Shown in pieces: positions 44,345 through 57,472 of a stretch of DNA of 64,000 nucleotides. A program made the translations under genes and the position numbers. The stretch is from Symsagittifera roscoffensis. Lineage: Eukaryota; Xenacoelomorpha; Acoela; Convolutidae. The first letter of the stretch is position 1. Each line of letters starts with the position of its first letter. The stretch spans positions 57,668,759-57,732,758 of the forward strand of contig NC_087063.1 of assembly GCF_963678635.1 (NCBI RefSeq). Reading direction: 5' to 3'. The notes under the pieces are model-generated. The model saw nothing but the letters and a program-made list of their open reading frames with translations. It searched no databases and was not told the DNA's origin.

Positions 44345-44673
44345 TGACATTTGCCGAGTTTTTAGAGTGAAAACATGGTTGATCAACAATAAGTAAATTG
44401 TTTTGTAGAATAGAATAATTAGTTACTTGAATCAATATAATTGCTTAGTTTCAATTTATTCTTGAGTTTAGAATTTTATCCTGAATAGCATGGAGGATTA
44501 GAGAGAATAAGGAAATCTAACAAACGATCTAGATAGCAAAGAGTGAGCACGCACAGCGTGGTAATTTGTGTAGGTTAGAACTATGACCTTGGTTAATGAA
44601 ATTAACAAAAATCTGCAGCGAGGCTGCAAAAGGACAAGTTAAATAACGAAGTATCGAAGGTCGCCTCACGACA
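44345..44673 (-). repeat. 3' LTR of the triplicated element
   Basis: Starts TGACATTTGCCGAG and ends CACGACA on the plus strand (TG...CA in either direction). Same length as the LTR at 58,418-58,746 and roughly 93% identical by eye, which means the insertion is not recent. The polypurine-like stretch GCGGGGAA abuts it on the minus strand at 44,674-44,681. Confidence 0.88.
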
Positions 44674-44840
44674 TTCCCCGCGGGAGAAAAAATTTTGGTG
44701 AACAGCCCAAAATTTAGAAAATAATACAACTGCACCCAGACGAACATAAGATTGATAGCCCCCTTATCCCACACAAACGCTTTAAGCTTTACAGCAGAAC
44801 AAAAGAAACAAGATATATCTGAGAAAAAGTTTTTGTGAGT

Positions 44841-45680
44841 TTAGCAGAGTTTGATACTTATAATAGAGTCAATCCTTTTCGGGAGTTTCATTGGCCTGAG
44901 CGAGATAGTGAGAGGACAACACCGTAGATCTCGTATGAAACCGATCTCGGATGAGAGGTTTCCGTGGCGAGGACGAAGATTCGAGCACCTTTTCAGAGGG
45001 CAAAGCTTGATCCTCATCGACCGATTTGACGGAAGGACGTAATGGTTCGCCAAAGAACTTAGTTGGTTTCTTACTGCGAAGTGAAGTCCTGGCTGTCTCT
45101 GAATCGTCAACCACTGGTTGAGCGGGTAGAGATAGCAACGGATAAGAGGAGTGCGGCTCTGAGGACGCTGAATGAGAGGGATGAACAGGGCCCTGTGAGG
45201 ACAAAATTTCCGGCGAAGAAATAGTAATTCCCGGATTGATAGGGCTGAGGCCAGGAAATCTGTCGAAAGAATCGGCAGTAGGCGAAGAGGTGGCACAATG
45301 CGTGGTCGGCGTATGAATCGAAGTTGATGAGCCAGGAAGCTAAGCGGTAGAGATAGTAGGCGGCGAGAGGGTAGCACTTGTCAAAGTTTGATGCTGAGAG
45401 GTTGACTTAGGCTGATGAGCAAACTTGACCGGAGGTGAGTTGTGCTGATAGCTTTGTCGCTTCTCTACGGGAGTACAGTCCTGCACCACCTGTAGGCCGC
45501 CATTTGACCCAGTCGAACTCTCACTTGATGAGTCCACGGTAAGATCCAACATCGGGGCAGATAAATTTGGATTGTCCGGTCGTTGTTCCAGCATTACAGG
45601 CTGAGAACGCGTAGCTGGCCTCTTAACTGCACCATGAGAGGTAGGATTCGAGGCTTGAAGACGATCACCTAGAGTGTTCT
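44841..45680 (-). pseudogene. Unit 1 3'-tail ORF remnant
   Basis: Ser/Thr/Pro-rich and charged sequence in broken frames, closing with SSHYLAQANETPEKD near 44,869. It follows the integrase C-terminus in all three units and in the copy at the right edge. It is probably the C-terminal end of Pol; no domain recognised. Confidence 0.6.
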
Positions 45681-45696
45681 GACCAACTGAAATGTT

Positions 45697-47309
45697 TTAC
45701 CGAGAATTAAATTTGAGGCAATTATGATTTTTCCGATAAACTTTCCCATTGTGTGTAACATAAGTATGATCGGTAATATGGACAACCTTGAGTTTAGCAG
45801 ATTTAAAGAGAGGTTTTTCCGATTGGCGATCTATAATTTTCCTAAAGACTTTAACTCGGTTAGGATCAGTCAGTGGAAGATTTTCTGGTTTAGTTGTTTT
45901 TGACGATCGACGAGGTTGCAGAGCTGGTAAACTTCGGGGACTAACTTGTGCCCCCGGAGGCGTCACATTCATTCCTGTCTTCGGAAAGCGAAGGGTGTTA
46001 TGGTTAAGGCCCGACTTGAGAGAATGAGCGAGGTCCAAATGACGGGTTGCCAGTTCCTTGAGGACCTTAAATTGCGACCACTTATTGGCCGCCCGAGCAA
46101 GTTTGGCCAGAGCCTTGTAGGTTTCACTGTCCGCTACATTTCCATCCAGCGAAAACAAGGGTTTGAAGCGGGGACCAACCGTAGGACTGGTACTGCCCCG
46201 AGAAACAACTTTCGCACGGTCCCGGCTATAATCCTGGCTGGCAATCTGGTCCGGTGTTAAGAGGTTCCGCTCCAGTCCCTGGGCTGGGGTATCAGGTTGA
46301 ACAACATTAATGAACGCTTGGGACCACTCAGTATTAGGTTTACGACCGAAATGTATTTCAAAAGGCGATTTCTTACGCACCGAGTGATTACTCTTGCGAC
46401 TATCTTCAATTATTTGTTGGAGCGTTTCTAAAACTTTTTGAAATTAGGATCGAGGTTTGTAGCACCCAGTTTTCGCCTTATAGTCTGAATCGATCGTTCA
46501 GCGAAACCACTGCCTCTATGGTCTCCAACTGGTGAGAGGATGTGTTTAATACCTCTACTAGAGCGAAATTCCTGCACTGGGTTTCCATTGAAACCTGAAC
46601 CGTGATCCGTTCTGATAGAATGAGGTAAACGATGAATACGAATGTAAGATGCAAGAAATTTAGTAACCTTTTTAGCCCAAGTAGTTTTAGAAATAAAAAC
46701 TGGAGGAAACTTAGAGAAACGATCGATTGCTACCAAAAGGAAGACCTTAGAACCCTTATCATCAAGTATAGGACCATTAAAATCGAGTTGTAACTCCTGA
46801 TTTGGCCCAGACAGACTAGGTAAAGATTGTGCAAAATTAATGGTTTTTGCGGGTATAAGATTCTTACCAAACAATTTGCCTTCATGGCATTTCTCACATG
46901 TCTCGATAATTTGTGGTTTCAGAAATGGTCACCAGAGATATTCAGAGGCCGACATCATAGCCTCTTGTCCCGGGTGGGAGCGGTGAAGGCGAGAAAGTAC
47001 AGCTTGTCGGAGAGGTTCGGGTGTGGCAAGTTTATTATCAATAACTGCACAGTTATTAACCACAGCTGCTTTGGGCCAGAATTGGGCCATATAAGATCCG
47101 AGCTTATTGAATAATGTGATGTACTTGTTGATGATATCTCGTTTCATAGGGTCGACAAAATGGTCCTCCTCCGTCAACTCTGCTAAAAAAGTCCAGGTAG
47201 CTCCATAAATTCTTTCTTTGAAGATGGAAGAAGAAGTTTGCCTCCATTGACAGCAAGAACCCCAATTCTTGAGGCAGTGTTGATCTTTCCAGGTTTCGAT
47301 AGGCGACAC
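45697..47309 (-). pseudogene. Unit 1 integrase remnant
   Basis: Fragments in three frames: an N-terminal part with RLHRSHPGQEAM (46,929-47,309), then the catalytic core (46,428-46,874) with LQLDFNGP, RTDHGSGF and GSGFAERSIQTIR supplying the D, D and E, and the C-terminal region (45,697-46,380) with KSPFEIHFGRKPN. At least two frame breaks. Confidence 0.8.
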
Positions 47310-48600
47310 CGTCGCATCGCCTCCAACAGCTGGAAATGGCCATCCTTCCGGGTCGTGTTTCGTGCAGCAAAAAAACGGGTTTTGGTAGCTCGTTCTCTGG
47401 TCCAGTTTGATGAATTATAAGAGTTAAAAAACGTGAGGGCCTGATGAAAAGCCTCAATAGAATTAACAACGAATAGTTCATTGTATCTAGAAGGCTCAGG
47501 AGCTGGAAACGTAGGATAACGAGATAAGTAATCGACTATCCCCAACGTGACCTCGGGAACATAAATAACCTCGAAATCAAACGGTAAAAAGCGATCTGCC
47601 CATCGGGCAAGACGAGACTGATACGACTTATTAAAATAATTTGCATATAATGCCGAAATGATAGCTTTATGATCAGTCAACACTTGAAAACGAGTACCCA
47701 GCAGATGGGTACGAAAAGGTTCGCAGGCCAAAACAATTGCCAACAACTCCAATTCATTGGTACTATATTTGCCTCCGCATTATTGGGAAAACGCGAAGCA
47801 AAAGCGGTTGGGGCCCAAACTCGCGGTTCGATTTCTTGCTCAAGGCAAGCTCCTAATCCGATTTGATTAGCGTCACATATTACTCTTGAGTTTTTCGACG
47901 AATCAAAATGATAAAGACTAGAGATTTTGGCGACCATATTGAATATGCCTTTAAAGGAATTATTCTGCTCCTCTCCCCACATGAACGACTGTTTGTTACA
48001 GGCCTTTAAAATGAACAGTATGGGTATGTAAATCGGGTATAAACTTTTTAAAATGATTTAATGTCCCCATAAACGAGCGTAGTTGTTTGAGAGTTCGCGG
48101 AGCTTTGAGTGATTGAATTGCCTCAATCTTTGAAAACTTAGGAGAGTTATCGTCTTCATTAAGGTCATACCCTTCCACATCGAGTCTTTGCATCACCTTT
48201 TCGACCAGTTCGTTATATTTCTGGGCATCTCCTTTTGTAACTATCAAAATGTCATCGAGATAACAAATGACACCTTCTAGTCACTGTAAGGTGCAGTCTA
48301 TTGCCTTCTGGAACTCGGTAGGCATATCAGTTAAACCATAAAAACCGGTTTTGAATCGGTACGTTCCTGTAGCCTCTCCACACAAAATATTAAAGTTACA
48401 ATGACTTCTAGTAAGCGATGACAACGGCAACTGACTGAACGCATACTTCAAATCAAAGGACCTGAAGCAAACCTTTCCAGGTACTTTTCGAGTTATAATC
48501 TGCGCCGCGGACTCGATGAGTTCATGAATGTTCTGCATCTGGTACTTGTTTTTATTCAGATCTGAGCATTCATCGGCTTAGCATTAAGAGCAAGTTTGAT
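47183..48600 (-). pseudogene. Unit 1 RT and RNase H remnant
   Basis: RT begins abruptly at IKLALNAKPMNAQI next to the tandem junction. It contains FDLKYAFSQLPLS (motif A), FYGLTDMPTEFQKA, then a TGA just before VICYLDDILIV (the YxDD active site), then the thumb to 47,996. RNase H pieces include ICDANQIGLGACLEQE and VLTDHKAIISALY. Breaks: an indel after NAQI, the TGA before YLDD, a TAA after HFKGL and further shifts. A ~510-bp tether segment present in unit 3 is missing near 47,405. Confidence 0.8.
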
Positions 48601-49555
48601 CTGCACCCAGACGAGCATAAGATTGATAGCCCCCTTACCCCACACAAATGCTTCACAGCACAACAATAGAAACAAGATATATCTGAGAAAAAGTTTTTTT
48701 GAGTTTAGCAGAGTTTGATGCTTATAATATAGTCAATCCTTTTCAGGAGTTTCATTGGCCTGAGCGAGATAGTGAGAGGACATAACCGTAGATACCGTAT
48801 GAAACCGAACTCGGATGAGAGGTTTCCGCTGCGAGAACGAAGATCCGAGCGCCCTTTCAGAGGTCAAAGCTTGATCCTCATCGACCGATTTGACGGAATG
48901 ACGTAATGGTTTGCCAAAGAACTTAGTTGGTTTCTTACTGCGAAGTTAAGTCCTGACTGTCTCTGAATCGTCAACCACTGGTTGAATGGGAGAGATAGCG
49001 ACGGATTAGATGAGTGCGGTTCTGAGGAAGCCGAATGAGAGGGATGAACAGGGTCCTGTGAGGACACAATTTCCGGCGAAGAAATAGTAGTTCCCGGCTT
49101 GGTAGGGCTGAGGCCAGGAAATTTGTCGGAAGAATCGGCAGTAGGCGAAGAGGTGGCACAATCCGTGGTCGGCGGATGAATCGAAGTTGATGAGCCAGGA
49201 AGTTTAGCGGTAGAGATAGTAGGCGGCGAGAGGGTAGCACTTGTCGAAGTTTGCTGCTGAGATGTGGGCAAATGATGTAGGCTGATGAGCAAAATTGACC
49301 GGAGGTGAGTTGTGCTGAAGCCTTTGTCGCTTCTCTGTAGGCTTCCCTGTAGGCCGTTATTTGACCCAGTCGAACTCTCACTCGATGAGTCCACGGTAAG
49401 ATCCACCATCGAGGCAGATAAATTTGGATTGTCCGGTCGTTGTTCCAGTATTACAGGCCGAGAACGCGTAGCTGGACTCTTAACTGCACCATGAGAGGTA
49501 GGATTCGAGGCTTGAAGACGATCACCTAGAGTGTTCTGACCAACTGAAATATTTC
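48601..49555 (-). pseudogene. Unit 2 3'-tail ORF remnant
   Basis: Counterpart of 44,730-45,680, offset about 3,880 bp. It starts at the same ctgcacccag word, with no LTR before it. Frames are broken by indels, for example near 48,945. Confidence 0.6.
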
Positions 49556-49559
49556 AGAA

Positions 49560-51193
49560 AATTAGGTTTGAGGCAAATATGGTTTTTCCGATAAATTTTC
49601 CCAATGTCTGTAACATAAGTATGATCGGTAATACGAACAACCTTGAGTTTAGCAGACTTAAAGAAAGGTTTCCCCGAATGGCGATCTATAATTTTCCTAA
49701 AGACTTTAACTCGGCTAGGTTCAGTCAGTAGAAGATTTTCTGATTTACTTGTTTTTGACGATCGACGAGGTTGCAGAGCTCGTAAACTTCGAGATTAACT
49801 TGTGCCCCCGGAGGCGTCACATTCGTTCCTGTCTTCGGAAAGCGAAGAGTGTTGTGGTTAAGGCCCGACTTGAGAGAATGAGCGAGGTCCGATTGACGGG
49901 TTGCCAGTTCCTTGAGGACCTTTTTCCCCCATCCGGTGGAAGATTTCGCTTAAACTGCGAACAATTTTTGGCCGCCCGAGCAATTTTGGGCAGAGCCTTG
50001 TAGGTTTCACTGTCCGCTACATTTCCATCCAGCGAAAACAAGGGTTTTAAGCGGGGACCAACCGTAGGACTGGTACTGCCCCGAGAAACACCTTTCGCAC
50101 GGTCCCGGCTATAATCCTGGCTGGCAATCTGGTCCGGTGTTAAGAGGTTCCGCTCCAGTCCCTGGGCTGGAGTATCAGGTTGAACAACATTAATGAACGC
50201 TTGGGACTACTCAGTATTAGGTTTACGACCGAAATGTAATTCAAAAGGCGATTTCTTACGCACCGAGTGATTACTCTTGCGAAAATCTTCAATTATTTGT
50301 TGGATCGTTTCTTAAAACTTTTTGAAATTAGGATCGAGTTTTGCAGCACCCAGTTTTCGCCTTATAGTCTGAATCGATCGTTCAGCCAAACCACTGCCTC
50401 TATGGTCTCCAACTGGTGAGAGGATGTGTTTAATACCTCTACTAGAGCGAAAATCCTGCACTAGGTTTTTATTGAAACCTGAACCGTGATCCGTTCTGAT
50501 AGAATGAGGTAAACGATGAATACGAATGTAAGATGCAAGAAATTTAGTAACCTTTTTAGCCCCAGTAGTTTTAGAAATAAGAACTGGAGGAAACTTAGAG
50601 AAACGATCGATTGCTACCAAAAGAAAGACCTTAGAACCGTTATCATCAAGTATAGGACCATTAAAATCTAGTTGTAACTTCTGATTTGGCCCAGACAGAC
50701 TAGGTAAAGATTGTGCAGTATTAATGGTTTTTGCGGGTATAAGATTCTTACCAAACAATTTGCATTCATGGCATTTCTCACATGTCTCGATAATTTGTGG
50801 TTTCAGATATAATCACCAGAGATATTCAGAGGCCGACATCATAGCCTCTTGTCCCGGGTGGGAGCGGTGAAGGCGAGAAAGTATAGCTTGTCGTAGAGGT
50901 TCGGGTGTGGCAAGTTTATTATCAATAACTGCACAGTTATTAACCACAGCTGCTTTGGGCCAGAATTGGGCCATATAATATCCGAGCTTATTGAATGATG
51001 TGATGTACTTGTTGATGATATCTCGTTTCATAGTATCGACAAAATGGTCCTCCTCCGTCAACTCTGCTAAAAAAGTCCAGGTAGCCCCATAAATTCTTTC
51101 TTTGAAGACGGAAGAAGAAGTTTGTCTCCAATGACAGCAAGAACCCCAATTCTTGAGGCAGTGTTGATCTTTCCAGGTTTCGATAGGCGACAC
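49560..51193 (-). pseudogene. Unit 2 integrase remnant
   Basis: Same fragments as unit 1: N-terminal part 50,813-51,193, catalytic core 50,312-50,758 with LQLDFNGP, RTDHGSGF and GSGLAERSIQTIR, and a C-terminal region more damaged than in unit 1. A 165-bp stretch compared by eye is about 96% identical to unit 1. Confidence 0.8.
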
Positions 51194-52484
51194 CGTCGCA
51201 TCGCCTCCAACAGCTGGAAATGGCCATCCTTCCGGGTCGTGTTTTGTGCAGCAACAAAACGGGTTTTGGTAGCTCGCTCTCTGGTCCAGTTTGATGAATT
51301 ATAAGAGTTAAAAAACGTGAGGGCCTGATGAAAAGCCTCAATAGATTTAACAACGAATAGTTCATCGTATCTAGAAGGCTCAGGAGCTGGAAACGTAGGA
51401 TAACGAGATAAGTAATCGACTATCCCCAACGTGGCCTCGGGAACACGAATAACCTCGAAATCAAACGGTAATAAGCGATCTGCCCATCGGGCAAGACGAG
51501 ACTGATACGAATTATTAAAATAATTTTCATATAATGCCGAAATGAAAGCTTTATGATCAGTCAACACTTGAAAACGAGTACCCAGCAGATGGGTTCGAAA
51601 AGGTTCGCAGGCCAAAACAATTGCCAACAACTCCAATTCATTGGTACTATATTTGCCTCCGCATTATTGGGAAAACGCGAAGCAAAAGCGGTTGGGGCCC
51701 AAACTCGCGGTTCGATTTCTTGTTCAAGGCAAGCTCCTAATCCGATTTGATTAGCGTCACATATTACTCTTGAGTTTTTCGACGAATCAAAATGATAAAG
51801 ACTAGGGATTTTGGCGACCATATTGAATATACCTTTAAAGGAATTATTTTGCTCCTCTCCCCACATGAACGACTGTTTGTTACAGGCCTTTAAAATGAAC
51901 AGTATGGGTATGTAAATCGGGTATAAACTTTTGTAAATGATTTAATGTCCCCATAAACGAGCGTAGTTGTTTGAGAGTTCGCGGAGCTTTGAGTGATTGA
52001 ATTGCCTCAATCTTTGAAAACTTAGGAGAGTTATCGTCCTCATTAATGTCATACCCTTCCACATCGAGTCTTTGCATCACCTTTTCGACCAGTTCGTTAT
52101 ATTTCTGGGCATCTCCTTTTGTAACTATCAAAATGTCATCGAGATAACAAATGACACCTTCTAGTCACTGTAAGGTGCAGTCTATTGCCTTCTGGAACTC
52201 GGTAGGCATATCAGTTAAACCATAAAACCCGGTTTTGAATCGGTACGTTCCTGTAGCCTCTCCAAACAAAATATTAAAGTTGCAATGACTACTAGTAAGC
52301 GATGACAACGGCAACTGACTGAACGCATACTTCAAATCCAAGGACCTGAACCAAACCTTTCCAGGTACTTTTCTAGTTATAATCTGCGCCGCGGAATCGA
52401 TGAGTTCATGAATGTTCCGCATCTGGTACTTGTTTTTATTCAGATCTGAGCATTCATCGGCTTAGCATTAAGAGCAAGTTTGAT
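51067..52484 (-). pseudogene. Unit 2 RT and RNase H remnant
   Basis: Carries the same junction at IKLALNAK, the same indel after NAQI, the same TGA before YLDD, the same TAA after HFKGL and the same missing tether segment as unit 1. Fragments: 52,165-52,422, 51,880-52,131, 51,561-51,866 and 51,067-51,636. Confidence 0.8.
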
Positions 52485-53527
52485 CTGCACCCAGACGAGC
52501 ATAAGATTGATAGCCCCCTTACCCCACACAAATGCTTCACAGCAGAACAATAGAAACAAGATATATCTGAGAAAAAGTTTTTGTGAGTTTAGCAGAGTTT
52601 GATGCTTATAATATAGTCAATCCTTTTCAGGAGTTTCATTGGCCTGAGCGAGATAGTGAGAGGACAACACCGTAGATCCCTTATGAAACCGAACTCGGAT
52701 GAGAGGTTTCCGCTGCGAGGACGAAGATCCGAGCGCCCTTTCAGAGGTCAAAGCTTGTTCCTCATCGACCGATTTGACGGAATGACGTAATGGTTCGCCA
52801 AAGAACTTAGTTGGTTTCTTACTGCGAAGTGAAGTCCTGGCTATCTCTGAATCGTCAACCACTGGTTGAATGGGAGAGATAGCGACGGATTAGATGAGTG
52901 CGGCTCTGAGGAGGCTGAATGAGAGGGATGAACAGGGTCCTGTGAGGACACAATTTCCGGCGAAGAAATAGTAGTCCCCGGATTGGTAGGGCTGAGGCCA
53001 GGAAACTTGTCGGAAGAATCGGCAGTAGGCGAAGAGGTGGCACCATGCGTGGTCGGCGGATGAATCGAAGTTGATGAGCCAGGAAGTTTGGCGGTAGAGA
53101 TAGTAGGCGGCGAGAGGGTAGCACTTCTCGAAGTTTGCTGCTGAGATGTGGGCAAATGATGTAGGCTGATGAGCAAAATTGACCGGAGGTGAGTTGTGCT
53201 GAAGCCTTTGTCGCTTCTCTGTAGGCTTCCCTTTAGGCCGCCATTTGACCCAGTCGAACTCTCACTCGATGAGTCCATGGTGAGATCCACCATCGGGGCA
53301 GATAAATTTGGATTGTCCGGTCGTTTTTCCAGCATTACAGGCCGAGAACGCGTAGCTGGACTCTTAACTGCACCATGAGAGGTAGGATTCGAGGCTTGAA
53401 GACGATCACCTAGAGTGTTTTGACCAACTGAAATGTTTTTACCGAAAATTAGGTTCGAGGCAAATATGACTTTTCCGATAAACTTTCCCATTGTCTGTAA
53501 CACAAGTATGATTGGAAATAGGGACAA
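52485..53527 (-). pseudogene. Unit 3 3'-tail ORF remnant
   Basis: Third copy of the tail; 52,841-53,527 keeps one longer frame. Begins at the same ctgcacccag junction as unit 2. Confidence 0.6.
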
Positions 53528-54950
53528 CCTTGAGTTTAGCAGACTTAAAGAGAGGTTTCCCCGATTGGCGATCGATAATTTTCCTCAAGACTTTAACTCG
53601 GCTAGGATCAGTCAGTAGAAATTTTCTGGTTTACTTGTTTTTGACGATCGACGAGGTTGCAGAGCTAGTAAACTTCGGGATTAACTTGTGCCCCCGGAGG
53701 CGTCACATTCGTTCCTGTCTTCGGAAAGCGAAGAGTGTTATGGTTAAGGCCCGACTTGAGAGAATGAGCGAGGTCCGAATGACGGGTTGCCAGTTCCTTA
53801 AGGACCTTTTCCCCCATCCGGTGGAAGATTTCGCTTAAACTGCGAACACTTCTTGGCCGCCCGAGCAAGTTTGGCCAGCGCCTTGTAGATTTCACTGTCG
53901 GCTACATTTCCATCTAGCGAAAACAAGGGTTTGAAGCGGGGACCAACTGTAGGACTGGTACTCCTCGGACGAACAACTTTCGCACGGTGCCGGCAATATT
54001 CCTGGCTGGCAATCTCGTCCGGTGTTTAGAGGTTCCGCTCCAGTCCCTGGGCTGGAGTATCAGGTTGAACATCATTAATGAACGCTTGGGGCACTCAGTA
54101 TTAGGTTTACGACCGAAATGTAATTCAAAAGGCGATTTCTTACGCACCGAGTGATTACTCTTGCGAATATCTTCAATTATTTGTTGGATCGTTTCTTAAA
54201 TCTTTTTGAAATTAGGATCGAGTTTTGCAGCACCCAGTTTTTGCCTTATAGTCTAAATCGATCGTTCAGCCAAACCACTGCCTCTATGGTTTCCAACTGG
54301 TGAGAGGATGTGTTTAATACCTCTACTAGAGAAAAATTCCTGCACTAGTTTATTATTAAAACCTGAACCGTGATCCGTTCTGATAGAATGAGGTAAACGA
54401 TGAATACGAATGTAAGATGCAAGAAATTTAGTAACCTTCTTAGCCCCAGTAGTTTTAGAAATAAGAAGTGGAGGAAATTTAGAGAAACGATCGATTGCTA
54501 TCAAAAGAAATACCTTAGAACCCTTATCATCAAGTAAAGGACCAGCAAAAACTATTTTTAACTGCTGATTTGGTCCAGACAGACTAGGTAAAGATTGAGC
54601 AGTTTCAAAGGTTTTTGCGGGTTCAAGATTCTTACCGAACAATTTGCATCCACGGCACTTTTCGCATGTCTCGATAATCTGACGTTTCAGAAATGGTCAC
54701 CAGAGGTATTCAGAGGCCGCCATCATAGCCTCTTATCCCGGGTTGGAGCGGTGAAGGCGAGAAAGTACAGCTTGTCGGAGAGGTTCGGGTATGGCCAGTT
54801 TAATATCAATAACTACACAGTTATTAAACACAGCTGCTTTGAGCCAGAATTAAGCCATATAAGATCCGAGCTTAATGAATGATGTGATGTACTTGTTGAT
54901 GATATCTCGTTTCATAGGGCCGAGAAAACGGTCCTCCTCCGTCAACTCTG
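53528..54950 (-). pseudogene. Unit 3 integrase remnant
   Basis: Core at 54,253-54,642 with RTDHGSGF and GSGLAERSI; the first Asp motif is altered (KIVFAGP instead of QLDFNGP), so one catalytic Asp is lost. The C-terminal region (53,665-54,147) is frameshifted. More diverged from units 1 and 2 than those are from each other. Confidence 0.75.
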
Positions 54951-56226
54951 CTGAAAGTCCAGAAAGAGCCATAATTTCATTCTTTGAAGACGGAAGAGGA
55001 GGTTTGCCTCCATTGACAGCAAGAACCCCAATTCTTGCGGCAGTGTTGTTCTTTCCAGGTTTCGATAGGCGACACCGTCGCATCGCCTCCAACAGCTGGG
55101 AATGGCTATCCTTCCGGGTCTTGGTTCCTGCAGCAACAAAACGGGTTTTGGTAGCTCGTTCTCTGGTCCGGTATCGCTGACGGATCTGATGTAGCCGGGA
55201 GATTCGGCTCAACTGTCTAAATCTCATAGGCGGACCAGGACTCGGCCGACGGAAGTTTGGGGAATTGAGTGGAAATGATTCCACGAACGTAAGTAAGTCA
55301 GCTTTTTCGGCTGTCGAATTGACTAAAGTCTGGGAGTCGTGTTGAGTTGGAGTAGAGTTCAAGTCAGTAGTAGTTTGATTAGTGCCAGGCGGTTGACTCA
55401 TGACTGTAGATTTTAGATATGCAATTGAGGAAGATTGAGTTAGATGACTGTTTCTTAAAGATTCAGGTCGGAGACAAGGAATTTTAGAAACGTAGACTGG
55501 TCTACGATTATCAATTTGCATACCGGTTTCTGATTGGTTAATTTCCTGAGAGCTTAAATCGACGCCCTCATTCGGTAAAAAAGTCAAAAAGTCTACCGGC
55601 GAGTGACGTAATGAACTGACAACATCATCCTGCGACGAGAATTGAGCACCCTCTTGCGATGGCGGACAACATATATCCCTCAATTTAGATGAATTATAAG
55701 ATGTAATAAACGTGGGGGCCTGATGAAAAGCCTCAAAAGATTTAACAACGAAAAGTTCATCGTATCTAGAAAGCTCAGGAGCTGGAAACGTAGGATAACG
55801 AGATAAGTAATCGACTATCCCCAACGTGACCCCGGGAACAAGAATAACCTCGAAATCAAACGGTAAAAAGCGATCTGCCCATCGGGCAAGACGAGACTGA
55901 TACGACTTATTATTATAATTTTCATATAATGCCGAAATGATAGCTTTAAGATCAGTCAACACTTGAAAACGAGTACCCAGCAGATAGGTACGAAAATTTT
56001 CGCAGGCCTCAAGAATTGCCTACAACTCCAATTCATTGGTACTATATTTTGTCTCCGCATTATTAAGAAAACGCAAAGCAAAAGCTGTTGCGGCCCAAAC
56101 TCCCGGTTCGATTTCTTGTCCCAGGCAAATTCCTAATGGCGACCATATTGAATATGCCTTTAAGGGCATTATTCTGCTCCTCTCATGAACTACTGTTTGA
56201 ACATGAACTACTGAACTACTATACAT
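54850..56226 (-). pseudogene. Unit 3 RNase H and tether, with the segment missing from units 1 and 2
   Basis: The 370-residue frame 54,850-55,962 runs from the RNase H end (ISALYENYNNKSYQSRLARW) through a ~170-residue polar stretch (about 55,177-55,684) absent in units 1 and 2, and then rejoins them at RTRERATKTRF. This stretch is probably the original linker between RNase H and integrase. The preceding RNase H part (56,020-56,226) is rearranged and partly deleted. Confidence 0.75.
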
Positions 56227-56791
56227 GAACTACTGTTTGTCACAGGCCTTTAAAATGAACAGTATGGGTATGTAAATCGGGTATAAACTTTTGTAAATGA
56301 TTTAATGTTCCTATAAACGAGCGTAGTTGTTTGAGAGTTCGCGGAGCTTTGAGTGATTGAATTGCCTCATTCTTTGAAAATTTAGGAGAGTAACCGTCCT
56401 CATTAATGTAAAACCCTAAACAAGTTATTTGGTTAACAGAGAATTCTCACTAACTCAATTTTAGAGCCTAGTCTTCCACATCGAGTCTTTGCATCACCTT
56501 TTCGACCAGTTCGTTATGTTCCTGGGCATCTCCTTTTGTAACTATCAAAATGTCATCGAGATAACAAATGACACCTTCTAGTCACTGTAAGGTGCAGTCT
56601 ATTGCCTTCTGAAATTCGGTAGGCATATCAGTTAAACCATAAAATTCGGTTTTGAATCGGTACGTTCCTGTAGCCTCTCCATACAAAATATTAAAGTTGC
56701 AATGACTACTAGTAAGCGATGACAACGGCAACTGACTGAACGCATACTTCAAATCCAAGGACCTGAACCAAACCTTTCCAGGAACTCCCAT
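56227..56791 (-). pseudogene. Unit 3 RT remnant
   Basis: Contains KVWFRSLDLKYAFSQLPLSS (motif A), FYGLTDMPTEFQKA, the shared TGA and then YLDD. The RT start seen in units 1 and 2 (IKLALNAK) is missing: the sequence jumps at about 56,790 to the protease region. About 60 bp of foreign sequence is inserted near 56,410-56,472. Confidence 0.75.
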
Positions 56792-57472
56792 AATCTGATA
56801 TCGGATCTTGGTAAAAATTTTCCAGCAATTGAACGGATTCAGCTCTCAATTGTGTAATAACTACACCGAGTTGCTCCTGCAGATCCAAGCCTAGAAGATT
56901 ACGACTTCTGTTTTCCGAAATGAGGAACTGAACGTTATCCACCTTCCAGTCGCTAAAAGAAATCGGGATTTGAATTGACCTGAGGAGACGAATAGGCTGC
57001 TCATTATAGTCAACATACAACATTATAGTCAACATACTATAGGGTATCGTGTGATATCCCGAAACTCAATTGAAGGGTTTCGTTGCAAAAGTAAATCACA
57101 GGTACGTTTTTTCAGGAACGAAACTGGTCTTCCTGTATCAACATTTGAATAGAAAAAACTGTAACCTGAACGCAACTGAATACTGAGGCTCCTGGATTTT
57201 CCTCCGCTTGACTTGAGTGTTTCAATACTGTTAATCCTGTCGGCGGATTTCAATTGTAAAACCCCATATTCTGGTTCGCTGTCATGCTCAACATCTAAGA
57301 AAGTACAATCTATAGAGGGACCTGAAGTATCCTCATTTTCCTGAACCAGATTTACTCGTCGTTTCGACGAATGGCAGCACTTTGCGAAATGACCACGTTT
57401 CCTACAGAGGTTACACGTAACGTCTCGAATTGCACAAAAATTTTTGGTGATCCGGACTAAAGGGATTACCAC
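56792..57472 (-). pseudogene. Gag zinc knuckle and protease remnant (single copy)
   Basis: 57,029-57,472 has a CCHC knuckle (CNLCRKRGHFAKC) and the protease DTG in NVDTGRPVSFLKKRT; the rest of the protease follows in another frame (56,709-57,035) with LISENRSRNLLGLD, the usual second protease strand. Present once only, so the triplicated unit excludes it. Confidence 0.75.
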
